Assembly (NCBI RefSeq): GCF_017308075.1
Contig: NZ_JAFKFX010000044.1
Span: 1-64,000 of the forward strand
Direction: 5' to 3'
Length of the DNA stretch: 64,000 nt
Source of the DNA: Allobosea sp.
Lineage (GTDB): Bacteria > Pseudomonadota > Alphaproteobacteria > Rhizobiales > Beijerinckiaceae
Under the pieces are notes generated by a model that did not search any database, was not told where the DNA came from, and saw only the letters and a list, made by a program, of their open reading frames with translations. A program made the translations under genes and the position numbers. Shown one piece after another: positions 41,917 to 50,893 of the stretch (positions within the stretch are counted from its first letter, which is position 1; each line of letters begins with the position of its first letter).

Positions 41917-43856
41917 GACGCCTCTGGCCCGGCCGGCGTTTCGGCATCGGCGGCCGCCTGATCGCCGCCTTCCTCGGCGTCGGCCTCTTCGCCGTCGGCG
42001 CCGGCATCGTCGGCGTCATCTCCTATGAGCGGCTGAGCAAGGAGCTCGCCGCCATCGCCAGCGACCACCTTCCCGGCCTCGCCTCGGCAGCAAGGCTGGC
42101 CGAGGCCAGCGCGCGCGTGATCTCGGCGATGCCGGAGCTCGCCAATGCCGAGCGGCGCGACGTCTATGAGCGCAGCCGGCGCGCCGTCGGCGAGCGCCTG
42201 GACGAGCTCGACCGCGTCCTCTCCGAACGCAAGCAGGGCGGTTTCGACGTGCCGGCGTTGACTTCGGTCGCGACCGCGATCCGCGGCAATCTCGCGGCGA
42301 TCGATGCCGTCTCGGAACGCCGTTTCCCGCTTGGCGAGCGCAACCGCGCCCTCGGCGAGGAATTGCGCTGGCTCCAGGCCGATCTGCTCGACGAGATCGA
42401 GCCGCTGACCGACGATGCCCGGTTCAACATCGAGACCGCGCTCGGGCAGGCGAATACGGTCGCGACGCAAACCAGCCGCCCGAACGCCATCCGCGAGGAG
42501 ACCCGCAAGAGCGAGGCGCTGATGACGCTGAACGCCCAGGCGAACCTGATCGTCGGGCTGTTCGGCCGCTTGGGCGCGGTGCGGACCCGCGAGGACATGG
42601 AGCAGACCGGCCATGTCATCGGCGAAGCGGTCGACCAGCTCGAGGTCGAGGCCAAGGCCCTCACCGGCTGGCCCGACACCATCACCGTCCGCCAGATCAC
42701 CCAGCGCCTGATCGGCCTCGCCGACACGACGACCGGGCTGCCTGCGATCAAGCGCGCCGAGCTTTCGGCGCTGGCCGACGCGCAGCGCCTGATCTTCGAG
42801 AGCCGGCGCCTCGTCACCGAGCTCGGCACGCTGGTCTCGCAGGAAGTCCAGCGCACCGAGGCCGTGGCCAAGGCCGCCGCCGAGCGTTCGGCCGAGGCGA
42901 TCCTGCTGGGGCGCAACCTCTTGCTGGCGATCGCCGCCGCCTCGCTGCTCGGGGCGCTGCTGATCGGCTGGTTCTATGTCCGGCGCCATCTCGTGGCGCG
43001 GCTGCGGGTCCTCACCGAGGCCGCGACCAGCATCGCCAGCGGCCAATCCTCCGCCGTTCTGCCCAAGGCCGGCAATGACGAGCTCGGCGATCTCGCCCGC
43101 GCGCTCGCCGTCTTCCGCCAGACGCGCGACGACCTGATTCAGGCCGCCAAGCTCGCGGCCCTCGGCCAGATGGCCGCGGGGCTCAGCCACGAGCTCAACC
43201 AGCCGCTCGCCGCGATCCGCTCCCATGCCCATAACGGCGCGCTGCTGCTCGAGCGCGACCGTCCGGAAGATGCCCGCCAGGCCCTCGCCCGAATCCAGGC
43301 CCTGACGACCCGCGCCGCCGAGCTGATCGCCCATCTCAGGCGCTTCGCCCGCAAGCCCGGCGTCGTGCTCGCCCCGGTCGAGGTCGGCGAGGTCTTCGAA
43401 ACCGCCCTGTCCCTGTTCGAGCCGCGCCTAGCGGCAGAAGGCGTGACGCTGAAGCGCGAGCTGCCGAGCGACCGGCTCCATGTCCACGCCGAGGAGATCC
43501 GGCTCGAGCAGGTGCTGGTCAATCTCATCGCCAACGCGCTCGACGCCGTCGCCGGCCGGGCGGGCGCGACGCTGACGGTCGGCGCGCGGCGAAGTGGCCG
43601 CAGCGTCGGGCTCTGGGTCGAGGACAACGGTCCCGGCATCGACCGCCCGCATGTCGAGCGGATCTTCGATCCTTTCTTCACGACCAAGCCAGTCGGCTCG
43701 GGGCTCGGCCTCGGTCTTTCCCTGTCCTACAACATCATCAAGGACCTGGGTGGCACCCTCGCCGTGGCGGAAACCGGCCCCGCGGGCACGCGTTTCCTGA
43801 TCACGCTCGAGGGCACGACCACCCATGTCATGGCCCCATTGGATGCGAACGCATGA
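41913..43856 (+). CDS. Sensor histidine kinase (PgtB/DctB-like)
   Basis: This 647-residue kinase starts at a GTG overlapping the upstream stop (GTGA). It has an N-terminal membrane segment (GRLIAAFLGVGLFAVGAGIV), a periplasmic helical domain of about 290 residues, a second membrane segment (LLLAIAAASLLGALLIGWFY), HAMP, and a dimerisation domain with the phospho-accepting His426 in GLSHELNQPLAAIRSHAHNG. The ATPase follows (N-box IANALDAVAG, G-boxes DNGPGI and GSGLGLGLSLS). Kinases of this NQPL type pair with NtrC/DctD-like regulators, and such a gene follows with a four-base overlap. Confidence 0.9.
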   Translation: MRRLWPGRRFGIGGRLIAAFLGVGLFAVGAGIVGVISYERLSKELAAIASDHLPGLASAARLAEASARVISAMPELANAERRDVYERSRRAVGERLDELDRVLSERKQGGFDVPALTSVATAIRGNLAAIDAVSERRFPLGERNRALGEELRWLQADLLDEIEPLTDDARFNIETALGQANTVATQTSRPNAIREETRKSEALMTLNAQANLIVGLFGRLGAVRTREDMEQTGHVIGEAVDQLEVEAKALTGWPDTITVRQITQRLIGLADTTTGLPAIKRAELSALADAQRLIFESRRLVTELGTLVSQEVQRTEAVAKAAAERSAEAILLGRNLLLAIAAASLLGALLIGWFYVRRHLVARLRVLTEAATSIASGQSSAVLPKAGNDELGDLARALAVFRQTRDDLIQAAKLAALGQMAAGLSHELNQPLAAIRSHAHNGALLLERDRPEDARQALARIQALTTRAAELIAHLRRFARKPGVVLAPVEVGEVFETALSLFEPRLAAEGVTLKRELPSDRLHVHAEEIRLEQVLVNLIANALDAVAGRAGATLTVGARRSGRSVGLWVEDNGPGIDRPHVERIFDPFFTTKPVGSGLGLGLSLSYNIIKDLGGTLAVAETGPAGTRFLITLEGTTTHVMAPLDANA

Positions 43857-45205
43857 GCGCCCCGAAGGTGATCCTCGTCGATGACGACGCCGAGGTCCTC
43901 GAAGCCTGGCGGCTGACGCTGGAGCTCGACGGTTTCGAGGTCGCAGCCAGGCGCTCCGGCGATGCCGCGCTCGCCCTCCTCAACCGCGACAGCGCCGCCG
44001 TCATCGTCAGCGATGTCCGCATGCCCGGCCGCGACGGCTTCGGCCTGCTGTCGGCGGTGACCGCGATCGACTCGGAAATCCCGGTCGTGCTGATCACCGG
44101 CCATGCCGATGTCCCGATGGCGGTGAAGGCGATCCGCGACGGCGCCTGGGATTTCGTCGAGAAGCCGGCCGATCCCGTGCTGCTGATCGAGACGGTGAGG
44201 CGCGCCAGCGAGTATCGCCGGCTGATCATCGAGAACCGTGCGCTGCGCGCCGGCGTCGCGCCGGAAGACCCCTGGGCCGCGCGCCTGGTCGGCAATTCGC
44301 CGGCCATCGCCAAGCTGCGCGGGCGGCTCGCGCTCCTCGCCGACGCCGACACCGACGTCCTGCTCTTCGGCGAGACCGGCACCGGCAAGGAGGTCGCGGC
44401 GCGTGCTTTGCACGATCTCGGCCAGCGCCGTGCCGGCCGCTTCGTCGCCGTGAACTGCGGCGCCATCCCCGAGACCATGATCGAGAGCGAGCTTTTCGGC
44501 CACGAGGCCGGCGCCTTCACCGGCGCGCGCGAGCGCCGGATCGGCAAGATCGAGCATGCCAGCGGCGGCACGCTCTTCCTCGACGAGATCGAATCCATGC
44601 CGATGGCGGCGCAGGTCCGCCTGCTGCGCGCACTGCAGGAGCGCCGCATCGAGCGGCTCGGCTCCAATCGCGAGATCGCCGTCGACATCCGCATCGTCGC
44701 CGCCACCAAGGCAGACCTTGCCGCCCTCGCCAAGACCGGCGGCTTCCGCGAGGATCTGGTCTACCGGCTCAATGTCGTGACCTTGCGCCTGCCGCCGCTG
44801 CGCGACCGGCGTGAGGACATCCCGATGCTGTTCCGACACTTCCTGACGCTGGCCGCGGCCCGCGTCGGCCGTTCCGCGCCACCGCTCGGGCGCGATCTCC
44901 TGCAGCGCCTGTCACGGCAGGACTGGCCCGGCAATGTCCGCGAACTGCGCAATGCCGCCGAACGCAGCCTGCTCGGCATGGACGAGGATTTCGAGGACCT
45001 CGATACCGCCGCCACCGCAAGCGGCATCGAGCGGACGCTCGAGGAAGAGGTCGCTCTCGCCGAGGCGGAAGCGATCGGGGCCGCGCTGAAGCGCCATGGC
45101 GGGCGCATCGGCGTCACCGCCGGAGCGCTCGGCATCACCCGCAAGACGCTCTACCTCAAGATGCGGCGCTACGGGCTCGGCGGCTCGGCCGCGCTCGCCG
45201 ACTGA
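43853..45205 (+). CDS. NtrC/DctD-family sigma-54-dependent response regulator
   Basis: This 450-residue protein has a receiver domain with VILVDDDAEVLEAWR and phospho-accepting Asp54 in IVSDVRMPGRDGFG. The AAA+ domain has GETGTGKE, the sigma-54-contacting GAFTGA at 220-225 and GGTLFLDEIESMP. A Fis-type helix-turn-helix at the end reads KRHGGRIGVTAGALGITRKT. All residues needed to activate sigma-54 RNA polymerase are present. A -24/-12 promoter and repeated sites lie directly downstream, before the importer operon, giving a clear target. Confidence 0.92.
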   Translation: MSAPKVILVDDDAEVLEAWRLTLELDGFEVAARRSGDAALALLNRDSAAVIVSDVRMPGRDGFGLLSAVTAIDSEIPVVLITGHADVPMAVKAIRDGAWDFVEKPADPVLLIETVRRASEYRRLIIENRALRAGVAPEDPWAARLVGNSPAIAKLRGRLALLADADTDVLLFGETGTGKEVAARALHDLGQRRAGRFVAVNCGAIPETMIESELFGHEAGAFTGARERRIGKIEHASGGTLFLDEIESMPMAAQVRLLRALQERRIERLGSNREIAVDIRIVAATKADLAALAKTGGFREDLVYRLNVVTLRLPPLRDRREDIPMLFRHFLTLAAARVGRSAPPLGRDLLQRLSRQDWPGNVRELRNAAERSLLGMDEDFEDLDTAATASGIERTLEEEVALAEAEAIGAALKRHGGRIGVTAGALGITRKTLYLKMRRYGLGGSAALAD

Positions 45206-45226
45206 GCGGCCAGGCTGCCGCCTCAT

Positions 45227-45298
45227 GTTACCGCGCTGACCCATCGCCCATACCGGCAGGTTACCGGAGCGACCCCGTTATCGGGCCATCCAGGTAAC
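45227..45298 (+). promoter_or_regulatory. Repeated upstream activating sites of the sigma-54 promoter
   Basis: GTTACCGCGCTGACCC (45227-45242) and GTTACCGGAGCGACCC (45260-45275) are direct repeats 33 bases apart, about three helical turns. A third GTTACC core lies in inverted orientation at 45293-45298. The outer copies also form CATGTTACC/GGTAACATG. They sit 60-110 bases upstream of the -24/-12 element, where NtrC-type activators bind. Confidence 0.7.
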
Positions 45299-45338
45299 AT
45301 GCCGCCGGATTCCTGAATGGTTTCAAAGGCAGCAGCGG

Positions 45339-45355
45339 TTGGCATCGCAGTTGCT
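45339..45355 (+). promoter_or_regulatory. Sigma-54 (-24/-12) promoter of the importer operon
   Basis: TTGGCATCGCAGTTGCT matches the RpoN consensus TGGCAC-N5-TTGCW, with the essential GG and GC pairs exactly ten bases apart. It lies 55 bases upstream of the binding-protein ATG and directly follows the sigma-54 regulator gene. Confidence 0.8.
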
Positions 45356-45410
45356 GTCCAGGATGCATCGACCTCGAGGTCGAACTGAAGAAATTGCCCT
45401 GGAGGAAACC

Positions 45411-46748
45411 ATGCTCAATCGCAGAGCCGCACTGGCGGCCACCCTCGGTCTTTCGCTGAGCGCCTCGTTCGCGACCATCGCCATCGCCCAGGCGCCTGCC
45501 GGCAAGGTCACGGTCGTCACCTCCTTCTCCAAGGACGTCACCGACCCCATCAAGAAGGCCTTCGAGAAGGCGGCTCCCGGCGTCACCCTCGAGGTCCAGA
45601 ACCGCAACACCAATGCCGGTGTGAAATATGTCGAGGAGACCAAGGCCAACAACCAGGTCGACCTGTTCTGGGCCTCGGCGCCGGACGCCTTCGAGGTGCT
45701 GAAGGGCAAGAAGCTGCTCACCGCCTACAAGCCCAAGGCCACCGGCATCCCCGAGAAGATCGGCTCCTATCCGATCAACGACCCGCAGGGCTTCTATTTC
45801 GGCTTCGCGGCCTCCGGCTACGGGATCATGTGGAATGACCGCTACGCCAAGGCCAACAAGCTGCCCGAGCCGAAGGACTGGCAGGACCTCGCCAAGCCGG
45901 TCTTCTACGACCATGTCTCGATTGCCTCGCCCGCCCGCTCGGGCACCACGCATCTGACCATCGAAACCATCCTCCAGGGCGAAGGCTGGGAGAATGGCTG
46001 GCGCACCATCAAGAACATGGCCGGCAATTTCCGCTCGATCACCGAGCGTTCCTTCGGCGTGCCGGAGGCGGTCAACTCCGGGCAGGTCGGCGTCGGCATC
46101 GTCATCGACTTCTTCGCCCTCTCGGCGCAGGCCTCGGGCTTCCCGGTCAAGTTCGTCTATCCGAGCGTGACCACCGTCGTCCCGGCCAATGTCGGCATCG
46201 TCGCCAACCCGCCGAACAAGGCGGCCGCCGAGGCCTTCATCGAGTTCCTGCTCTCCCCGACCGGCCAGGAAGTGCTGCTCGAGCCCGGCATCCGTCGCCT
46301 GCCGGTCAATCCGGCTGTCTACGCCAAGGCCGGCGACGACTATCCCAACCCCTTCACCGATCCGCGCTTCCAGAAGATGATCGGCTTTGACGTCGACAAG
46401 TCGGAGGCCCGCACCGCCGTGGTCGACACGCTGTTCGACCAGCTGATCTCCTTCCAGCTCGATGCGCTGAAGGGCGTCACCAAGACGCTGCACGAGGTCG
46501 ATGCCGCGCTCGCCAAGAAGCCTAACCCGCAGGCCAAGGCGCTTGCCGACGAGGCCCGCGCCCTGATCGCTGCGCTCCCCGTGACGCAGATCCAGGCCTC
46601 GAGCCCTGAACTGCGCGCCGCCTTCACCGGCGGCAAGGAGAAGGGCGCGCGCCAGGCCGAGGTCGAGGCGCAATGGGCGAGCTTCGCCCGCGAGAACTAC
46701 GCCAAGGCCAAGGTCAAGGCGGAAGAAGCGCTCAAGGCCGCCAAGTAA
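45411..46748 (+). CDS. Periplasmic binding protein of a ferric/AEP-type ABC importer
   Basis: The protein is 445 residues from the ATG at 45411, with GGAGG 6 bases upstream. A signal peptide (MLNRRAALAATLGLSLSASF, cleavage near AIAQA) precedes VTVVTSFSKDVTDPIKKAFE, VDLFWASAPDAFEVLKGKKL, YPINDPQGFYFGFAASGYGI and SPARSGTTHLTIETILQGEG. A helical extension of about 110 residues follows the usual fold, as in the sensing paralogue at 40543. The permease and ATPase genes downstream are of the Fe(III)/2-aminoethylphosphonate/spermidine type. The substrate is unknown; by analogy with PgtCBA it may be a phosphorylated or carboxylated organic compound. Confidence 0.87.
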   Translation: MLNRRAALAATLGLSLSASFATIAIAQAPAGKVTVVTSFSKDVTDPIKKAFEKAAPGVTLEVQNRNTNAGVKYVEETKANNQVDLFWASAPDAFEVLKGKKLLTAYKPKATGIPEKIGSYPINDPQGFYFGFAASGYGIMWNDRYAKANKLPEPKDWQDLAKPVFYDHVSIASPARSGTTHLTIETILQGEGWENGWRTIKNMAGNFRSITERSFGVPEAVNSGQVGVGIVIDFFALSAQASGFPVKFVYPSVTTVVPANVGIVANPPNKAAAEAFIEFLLSPTGQEVLLEPGIRRLPVNPAVYAKAGDDYPNPFTDPRFQKMIGFDVDKSEARTAVVDTLFDQLISFQLDALKGVTKTLHEVDAALAKKPNPQAKALADEARALIAALPVTQIQASSPELRAAFTGGKEKGARQAEVEAQWASFARENYAKAKVKAEEALKAAK

Positions 46749-46765
46749 GGCCCTCGAACCGCAAC

Positions 46766-46868
46766 GTCACCCCGGACCCGCGGCGAAGCCGCACGGGTCC
46801 GGGGCCCGTCCCGGCGCCCCAAGCCGCGCCGGTTCCCGGCTGGCCCGCGAGGCTGCGGCCCGGGTGAC
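46766..46868. repeat. Palindromic repeat after the binding-protein gene
   Basis: The ends GTCACCCCGG and CCCGGGTGAC are inverted. Inner stems include GGACCCG...CGGGTCC and GCCGCGC/GGCTGCGGC-type pairings. It fills the space between the binding-protein and permease genes. Confidence 0.65.
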
Positions 46869-46900
46869 GCTGCGCCCTTTCGTCGACGATCAGGATCACC

Positions 46901-48616
46901 ATGACCGCAATCCCGACCTCGGCTCCCCGCGCCCGACGCCTGGCGGCAACGCCCGGCCAGATCGCGCTCGCGCTCGCCATCGCCGCCTTCCTGCTGATGT
47001 TCCTGGTACTGCCAGTGGCGACGGTGATCTACGTCGCCTTCACCGAGAAGGGCACCTCGAACTTCACGCTGGTGAACTTCTACGACTTCTTCCGCACCGA
47101 GCTGTTCATGCGCTCGCTGTGGAACTCCTTCTACGTCTCGGCGATGTCGGTGGTCTGGGCCTCGGTCTTCGCCCTGCCGCTGGCTTACCTGACCACGCGC
47201 TTCGTCTTCCGCGGCGCCGCCATCGTCCAGACCCTCGGCTTCCTGCCGCTGATCATGCCGCCCTTCGTCGGCGCGGTCGCGATGCAGCTCTTCTTCGGCC
47301 GCAACGGCTCGATCAACCTGCTGCTCGACGACTGGTTCGGCTTCAAGATCGATTTCATGGAAGGGCTGAACGGCGTCATCTTCGTCCAATCGGTCCATTA
47401 TTTCCCATTCATCCTGATCAATCTCTCGGCGGCGCTGCGCAATATCGACCGCGCCATGGAGGAGGCCGCGCAGAATCTCGGTTCCTCGGGTTTCCGGCTG
47501 TTCCGGCGCATCGTCTTCCCGCTTGCCATGCCCGGCTATCTCGCTGGCGCCTCGCTGGTCTTCGTCAAGGTCTTCGACGACCTCGCGACCCCGCTCCTGC
47601 TCAACGTCAAGGACATGCTGGCGCCGCAGGCCTATTTACGCGTCACCTCGATCGGCATCGCCGACCCGATGGGCTACGTCATCTCGGTCGTACTGATCGT
47701 CGCCTCGGTCACCGCCATGTGGCTTTCGGCGCGGGCTCTGAAGGGGCGCGACTACGCCACCACCCAGCGCGGCGGCGGCGGTCTCGCCAAGCGCGAGATG
47801 ACGCGCTGGGAGGCCGTGCTCGGCTACGGCACCGTCTTCCTGATCCTGGCGCTGGTGCTGGCTCCGCATATGGGCCTCCTGCTGCTCTCCTTCGCGACGA
47901 TCTGGTCGTACTCGCCGCTGCCCGACGCCTTCACGCTCGCCCATTACGGCCGCGTCTTCGGCGAGAGCTCGGTCTACATCAAGAACACGCTGATCTATGC
48001 CACCCTCGCCGGCGGCATCGACATCGTGCTCGGCGTGGCGATCGCCTATCTCGTGCTGCGCACCAAGCTGATCGGCCGCGAATGGCTGGACTGGATGGCC
48101 ACGGCCGCGCTCGCCATCCCCGGCGTCGTGCTCGGCATCGGCTATCTCAGGACCTTCTACGGCGTGACCCTGCCTGACGGCACGCCGCTGGCGTCGCTCT
48201 GGATCACCATCGTGCTGGCGCTCGCCATAAGGCGCCTGCCCTATGCGCTGCGCGCCTGCTATGCGGCGCTCCAGCAGATCTCGGTCTCGCTCGAGGAAGC
48301 TGCGGAGAATCTCGGGGCGACCAAGTCGCGCACCGTGCGCCGCATCGTCGTGCCGCTGATGGCCGGCGGCATCCTCGCCGGCTTCGTCACCTCGTTCTCG
48401 ACCGCCGCGGTCGAGCTCTCGGCGACGCTGATGCTGGTGCAGTCGAACTCGGACGCGCCGCTCGCCTACGGACTCTACGTCTTCATGCAATCGGCCGCCG
48501 GCCGGGGGCCCGGCGCCGCGCTCGGCGTCGTCGCGGTCCTCCTCGTCGCCGCCTGCACCTTCATCTCGCATCTCATCATCGAACGCAGCCAGAAGGCCAA
48601 GGGAATGGGCCACTGA
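46901..48616 (+). CDS. Double-length ABC permease (two fused half-permeases)
   Basis: This 571-residue inner-membrane protein has twelve predicted helices in two homologous halves. Each half has an EAA loop that contacts the ATPase: MEEAAQNLGSSGFRLFRRIV in the first and LEEAAENLGATKSRTVRRIV in the second. This two-domain form is typical of Fe(III)/AEP-type importers (FbpB/PhnV-like). The overlapping-frame reading from 46864 is a shadow. The ATPase gene starts 2 bases after the stop. Confidence 0.9.
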   Translation: MTAIPTSAPRARRLAATPGQIALALAIAAFLLMFLVLPVATVIYVAFTEKGTSNFTLVNFYDFFRTELFMRSLWNSFYVSAMSVVWASVFALPLAYLTTRFVFRGAAIVQTLGFLPLIMPPFVGAVAMQLFFGRNGSINLLLDDWFGFKIDFMEGLNGVIFVQSVHYFPFILINLSAALRNIDRAMEEAAQNLGSSGFRLFRRIVFPLAMPGYLAGASLVFVKVFDDLATPLLLNVKDMLAPQAYLRVTSIGIADPMGYVISVVLIVASVTAMWLSARALKGRDYATTQRGGGGLAKREMTRWEAVLGYGTVFLILALVLAPHMGLLLLSFATIWSYSPLPDAFTLAHYGRVFGESSVYIKNTLIYATLAGGIDIVLGVAIAYLVLRTKLIGREWLDWMATAALAIPGVVLGIGYLRTFYGVTLPDGTPLASLWITIVLALAIRRLPYALRACYAALQQISVSLEEAAENLGATKSRTVRRIVVPLMAGGILAGFVTSFSTAAVELSATLMLVQSNSDAPLAYGLYVFMQSAAGRGPGAALGVVAVLLVAACTFISHLIIERSQKAKGMGH

Positions 48617-48618
48617 CC

Positions 48619-49716
48619 ATGAACGCAAACGTCTCACTGACCACGCCGGCTGTCTCCGTCGACATCGAAGGCGTCAACCTATCCTACGGCACCAACCATG
48701 TGCTGAAGGATGTCAGCCTCGCGATCCAGCCGGGCGAGTTCTTCGCCTTCCTGGGCCCCTCAGGCTGCGGCAAGACCACGTTGCTGCGCCTGATCGCCGG
48801 GTTCAACCAGGCCGATACCGGCCATGTCCGGATCGGCGGCAAGGAGATCACCGACCTGCCGCCCTGGAAGCGCGATGTCGGCATGGTCTTCCAGTCCTAT
48901 GCGCTCTGGCCGCATATGACGGTTCGCCGCAACGTCGCCTTCGGGCTCGAGGAGCGCGGCGTGAAGCGCGCCGAGGTCGAGCGCCGCGTCGAGGCCGCGC
49001 TCGGGCTGGTCGGGCTCGCCCATCTCGCCGACCGGCGGCCTTCCCAGCTCTCCGGCGGCCAGCAGCAGCGCGTCGCCGTCGCCCGCACCGTCGCGGTCGA
49101 GCCCAAGGTGCTGCTGCTCGACGAGCCGCTCTCCAATCTCGACGCCAAGATGCGCGTGCAGGTCCGCCGCGAGCTGCGCGACCTGCAGCAGCGCCTCGGG
49201 CTGACGACGATCTTCGTCACCCACGATCAGGAAGAGGCCAACACGATCTGCGACCGCATCGCCGTGATGAGCGACGGCGTGGTCCAGCAGGTCGGCACGC
49301 CGATGGAGCTCTATGAGCGCCCCGCGAACCTGTTCGTCGCCAACTTCCTGGGAACGGCGAACATCCTGGAAGGCAAGGTCACCGGCGCCGGCGCGGCGCG
49401 TAGCTTCGCGATCGAGGGCGGCTTTTCGCTGCCGATCCCGGCCGATCGCAAAGTGCCGGAAGGCGCCCGGCTGGTCTTCCGTCCGCAGCACGCCAACCTG
49501 CTGGCCGCGGGTGCTGCCGCCCCCGGGCTGATCGCCCTGCCCTGCCGGATCGTCCATCGCGAATTCCTCGGGGCGAGCGTCCGCTACGGCGCCCGGATCG
49601 GCAATGCGGAGGTCTCCGTCGATCTGCCTTTCCAGTCCGGCGCGGACCTCCACGAGATCGGCAGCGACGCGACTTTGACCCTGCCGCAGCACGCTTTGAT
49701 GTGGCTTGCCGGCTGA
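48619..49716 (+). CDS. ABC importer ATPase (FbpC/PotA-type)
   Basis: This 365-residue protein has Walker A GPSGCGKTT, a Q-loop in VFQSYALWPHMTVRRNVAFG, the signature LSGGQQQRVAVAR, Walker B LLLDEPLSNLDAKM and the switch His in FVTHDQEEA. A C-terminal TOBE-like domain (residues about 240-365, NFLGTANILEGKVTGAG, LVFRPQHANLLA) can regulate activity. It energises the permease encoded just upstream. Confidence 0.93.
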   Translation: MNANVSLTTPAVSVDIEGVNLSYGTNHVLKDVSLAIQPGEFFAFLGPSGCGKTTLLRLIAGFNQADTGHVRIGGKEITDLPPWKRDVGMVFQSYALWPHMTVRRNVAFGLEERGVKRAEVERRVEAALGLVGLAHLADRRPSQLSGGQQQRVAVARTVAVEPKVLLLDEPLSNLDAKMRVQVRRELRDLQQRLGLTTIFVTHDQEEANTICDRIAVMSDGVVQQVGTPMELYERPANLFVANFLGTANILEGKVTGAGAARSFAIEGGFSLPIPADRKVPEGARLVFRPQHANLLAAGAAAPGLIALPCRIVHREFLGASVRYGARIGNAEVSVDLPFQSGADLHEIGSDATLTLPQHALMWLAG

Positions 49717-49740
49717 TGGTCTTTGCCGCATGACTGGATT

Positions 49741-49758
49741 GTGACAGTTTTGTGTCAC
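49741..49758 (+). promoter_or_regulatory. Candidate Pho box upstream of phnD
   Basis: GTGACAG-TTTT-GTGTCAC has two 7-base half-sites 11 bases apart. The second matches the PhoB half-site CTGTCAC at six of seven positions and the first is weaker; the whole is nearly symmetric. It lies 57-74 bases upstream of the preferred phnD start. Phosphonate uptake genes are classical PhoB targets. Confidence 0.6.
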
Positions 49759-49814
49759 ATAGTACCGACAAGGCTTCCTCGAGTGGAGCTTCGTCGAAAG
49801 GGAGTGAAGACGCC

Positions 49815-50873
49815 TTGTTCAACCTGAAATCCGCTTGCTTCGCCACGGTCGCGCCGCTGGCCCTCGCCCTCGCGACCGTCGTCGCCGCCCCCGCCCAGGC
49901 GCAGGATTCCTGCCCGAACCGCGGCCAGCTCGACACCAATTACTGCGATGCGAACAATGATCTCGTCGCCGACGTCCCGACCGATGCCTCCAAGCTGAAG
50001 GACCCCTCGGCGCTGGTCTGGGCCTATACGCCGGTCGAGGATCCCGCGGTCTATGCCAACATCTTCAAGCCGCTGACCGACCATCTCGCGACCTGCACCG
50101 GCAAGCGCATCGTCTACTACCCCGTCCAGTCCAACTCGGCCGAGATCGAGGCCATGCGGTCCGGGCGCCTGCATTTCGCCGGTTTCTCGACCGGCCCGAC
50201 GGGCTTTGCCGTCAATCTCGCCGGCGCGATCCCCTTCGCCGCCAAGGGCTCCGAGGCCGGCGTGCGCGGCTACAACCTGGTCGCCGTCGTCAAGAAGGAC
50301 AGCCCCTACCAGAAGCTTTCCGACCTCAAGGGCAAGAAGGTCGCCCACACCTCGCCCTCGTCCAACTCGGGCAATCTCGCCCCGCGCGTGCTCTTCCCCG
50401 AACATGGGCTCGAGGCCGAGAAGGACTACAAGCCGCTGATGTCCGGCGGGCACGACAAGTCGATCCTCGGCGTCGTCTCGGGCGACTACGACATGGGCGC
50501 CGTCGCCGGCGACGTCTATGAGCGGATGATCGTGCGCGGCACGATCAAGAAGGACGACACGCGCGAGATCTACCGCAGCGCCGTGTTCCCGACCTCCTCC
50601 TTCGCTTATGCGCACGATCTGAAGCCCGAGCTCGCCAAGAAGCTGACCGACTGCTTCTTCTCCTTCCGCTTCACCCCGGAGATGACCAAGGAGTTCAACG
50701 GCGACGACCGCTTCCTGCCGATCACCTACCAGAAGGACTGGGCGATCGTGCGCGACGTCGCCGAGAAGTCGGGCACGCCCTACAACAAGTCCGCCTACGA
50801 CGCCGAAGCGAAGCGCGAGGCGGATGCCGCCGCCAAGAAGAAGGCGCAGCCCGCGCCGGCCAAGGCTCCCTGA
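49815..50873 (+). CDS. phnD: Phosphonate/phosphite-type ABC binding protein (PhnD)
   Basis: The preferred start is the TTG at 49815, preceded by AAGGGAG. It gives a standard signal peptide ([20 protein letters not shown], cleavage after AQAQ). A GTG at 49752 would add 21 hydrophilic residues and overlap the candidate Pho box. The mature protein has the PhnD pattern: [60 protein letters not shown] and [16 protein letters not shown]. It ends in an Ala/Lys/Pro-rich tail. It delivers a phosphonate or reduced phosphorus compound to PhnE. No C-P lyase genes are in the window. Confidence 0.9.
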   Translation: MFNLKSACFATVAPLALALATVVAAPAQAQDSCPNRGQLDTNYCDANNDLVADVPTDASKLKDPSALVWAYTPVEDPAVYANIFKPLTDHLATCTGKRIVYYPVQSNSAEIEAMRSGRLHFAGFSTGPTGFAVNLAGAIPFAAKGSEAGVRGYNLVAVVKKDSPYQKLSDLKGKKVAHTSPSSNSGNLAPRVLFPEHGLEAEKDYKPLMSGGHDKSILGVVSGDYDMGAVAGDVYERMIVRGTIKKDDTREIYRSAVFPTSSFAYAHDLKPELAKKLTDCFFSFRFTPEMTKEFNGDDRFLPITYQKDWAIVRDVAEKSGTPYNKSAYDAEAKREADAAAKKKAQPAPAKAP

Positions 50874-50893
50874 TCGGAAAGCAGCCGCATCTC

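Noticed and set aside
41523-43334. 603-residue minus-strand frame opposite the histidine kinase
   Set aside because: Antisense artefact; the kinase has all boxes and overlaps its partners as an operon.
24930-46868. Possible CRISPR array from the repeated CCGGGATGAC sequences
   Set aside because: Copies are kilobases apart, inverted and of different lengths; there are no regular spacers.
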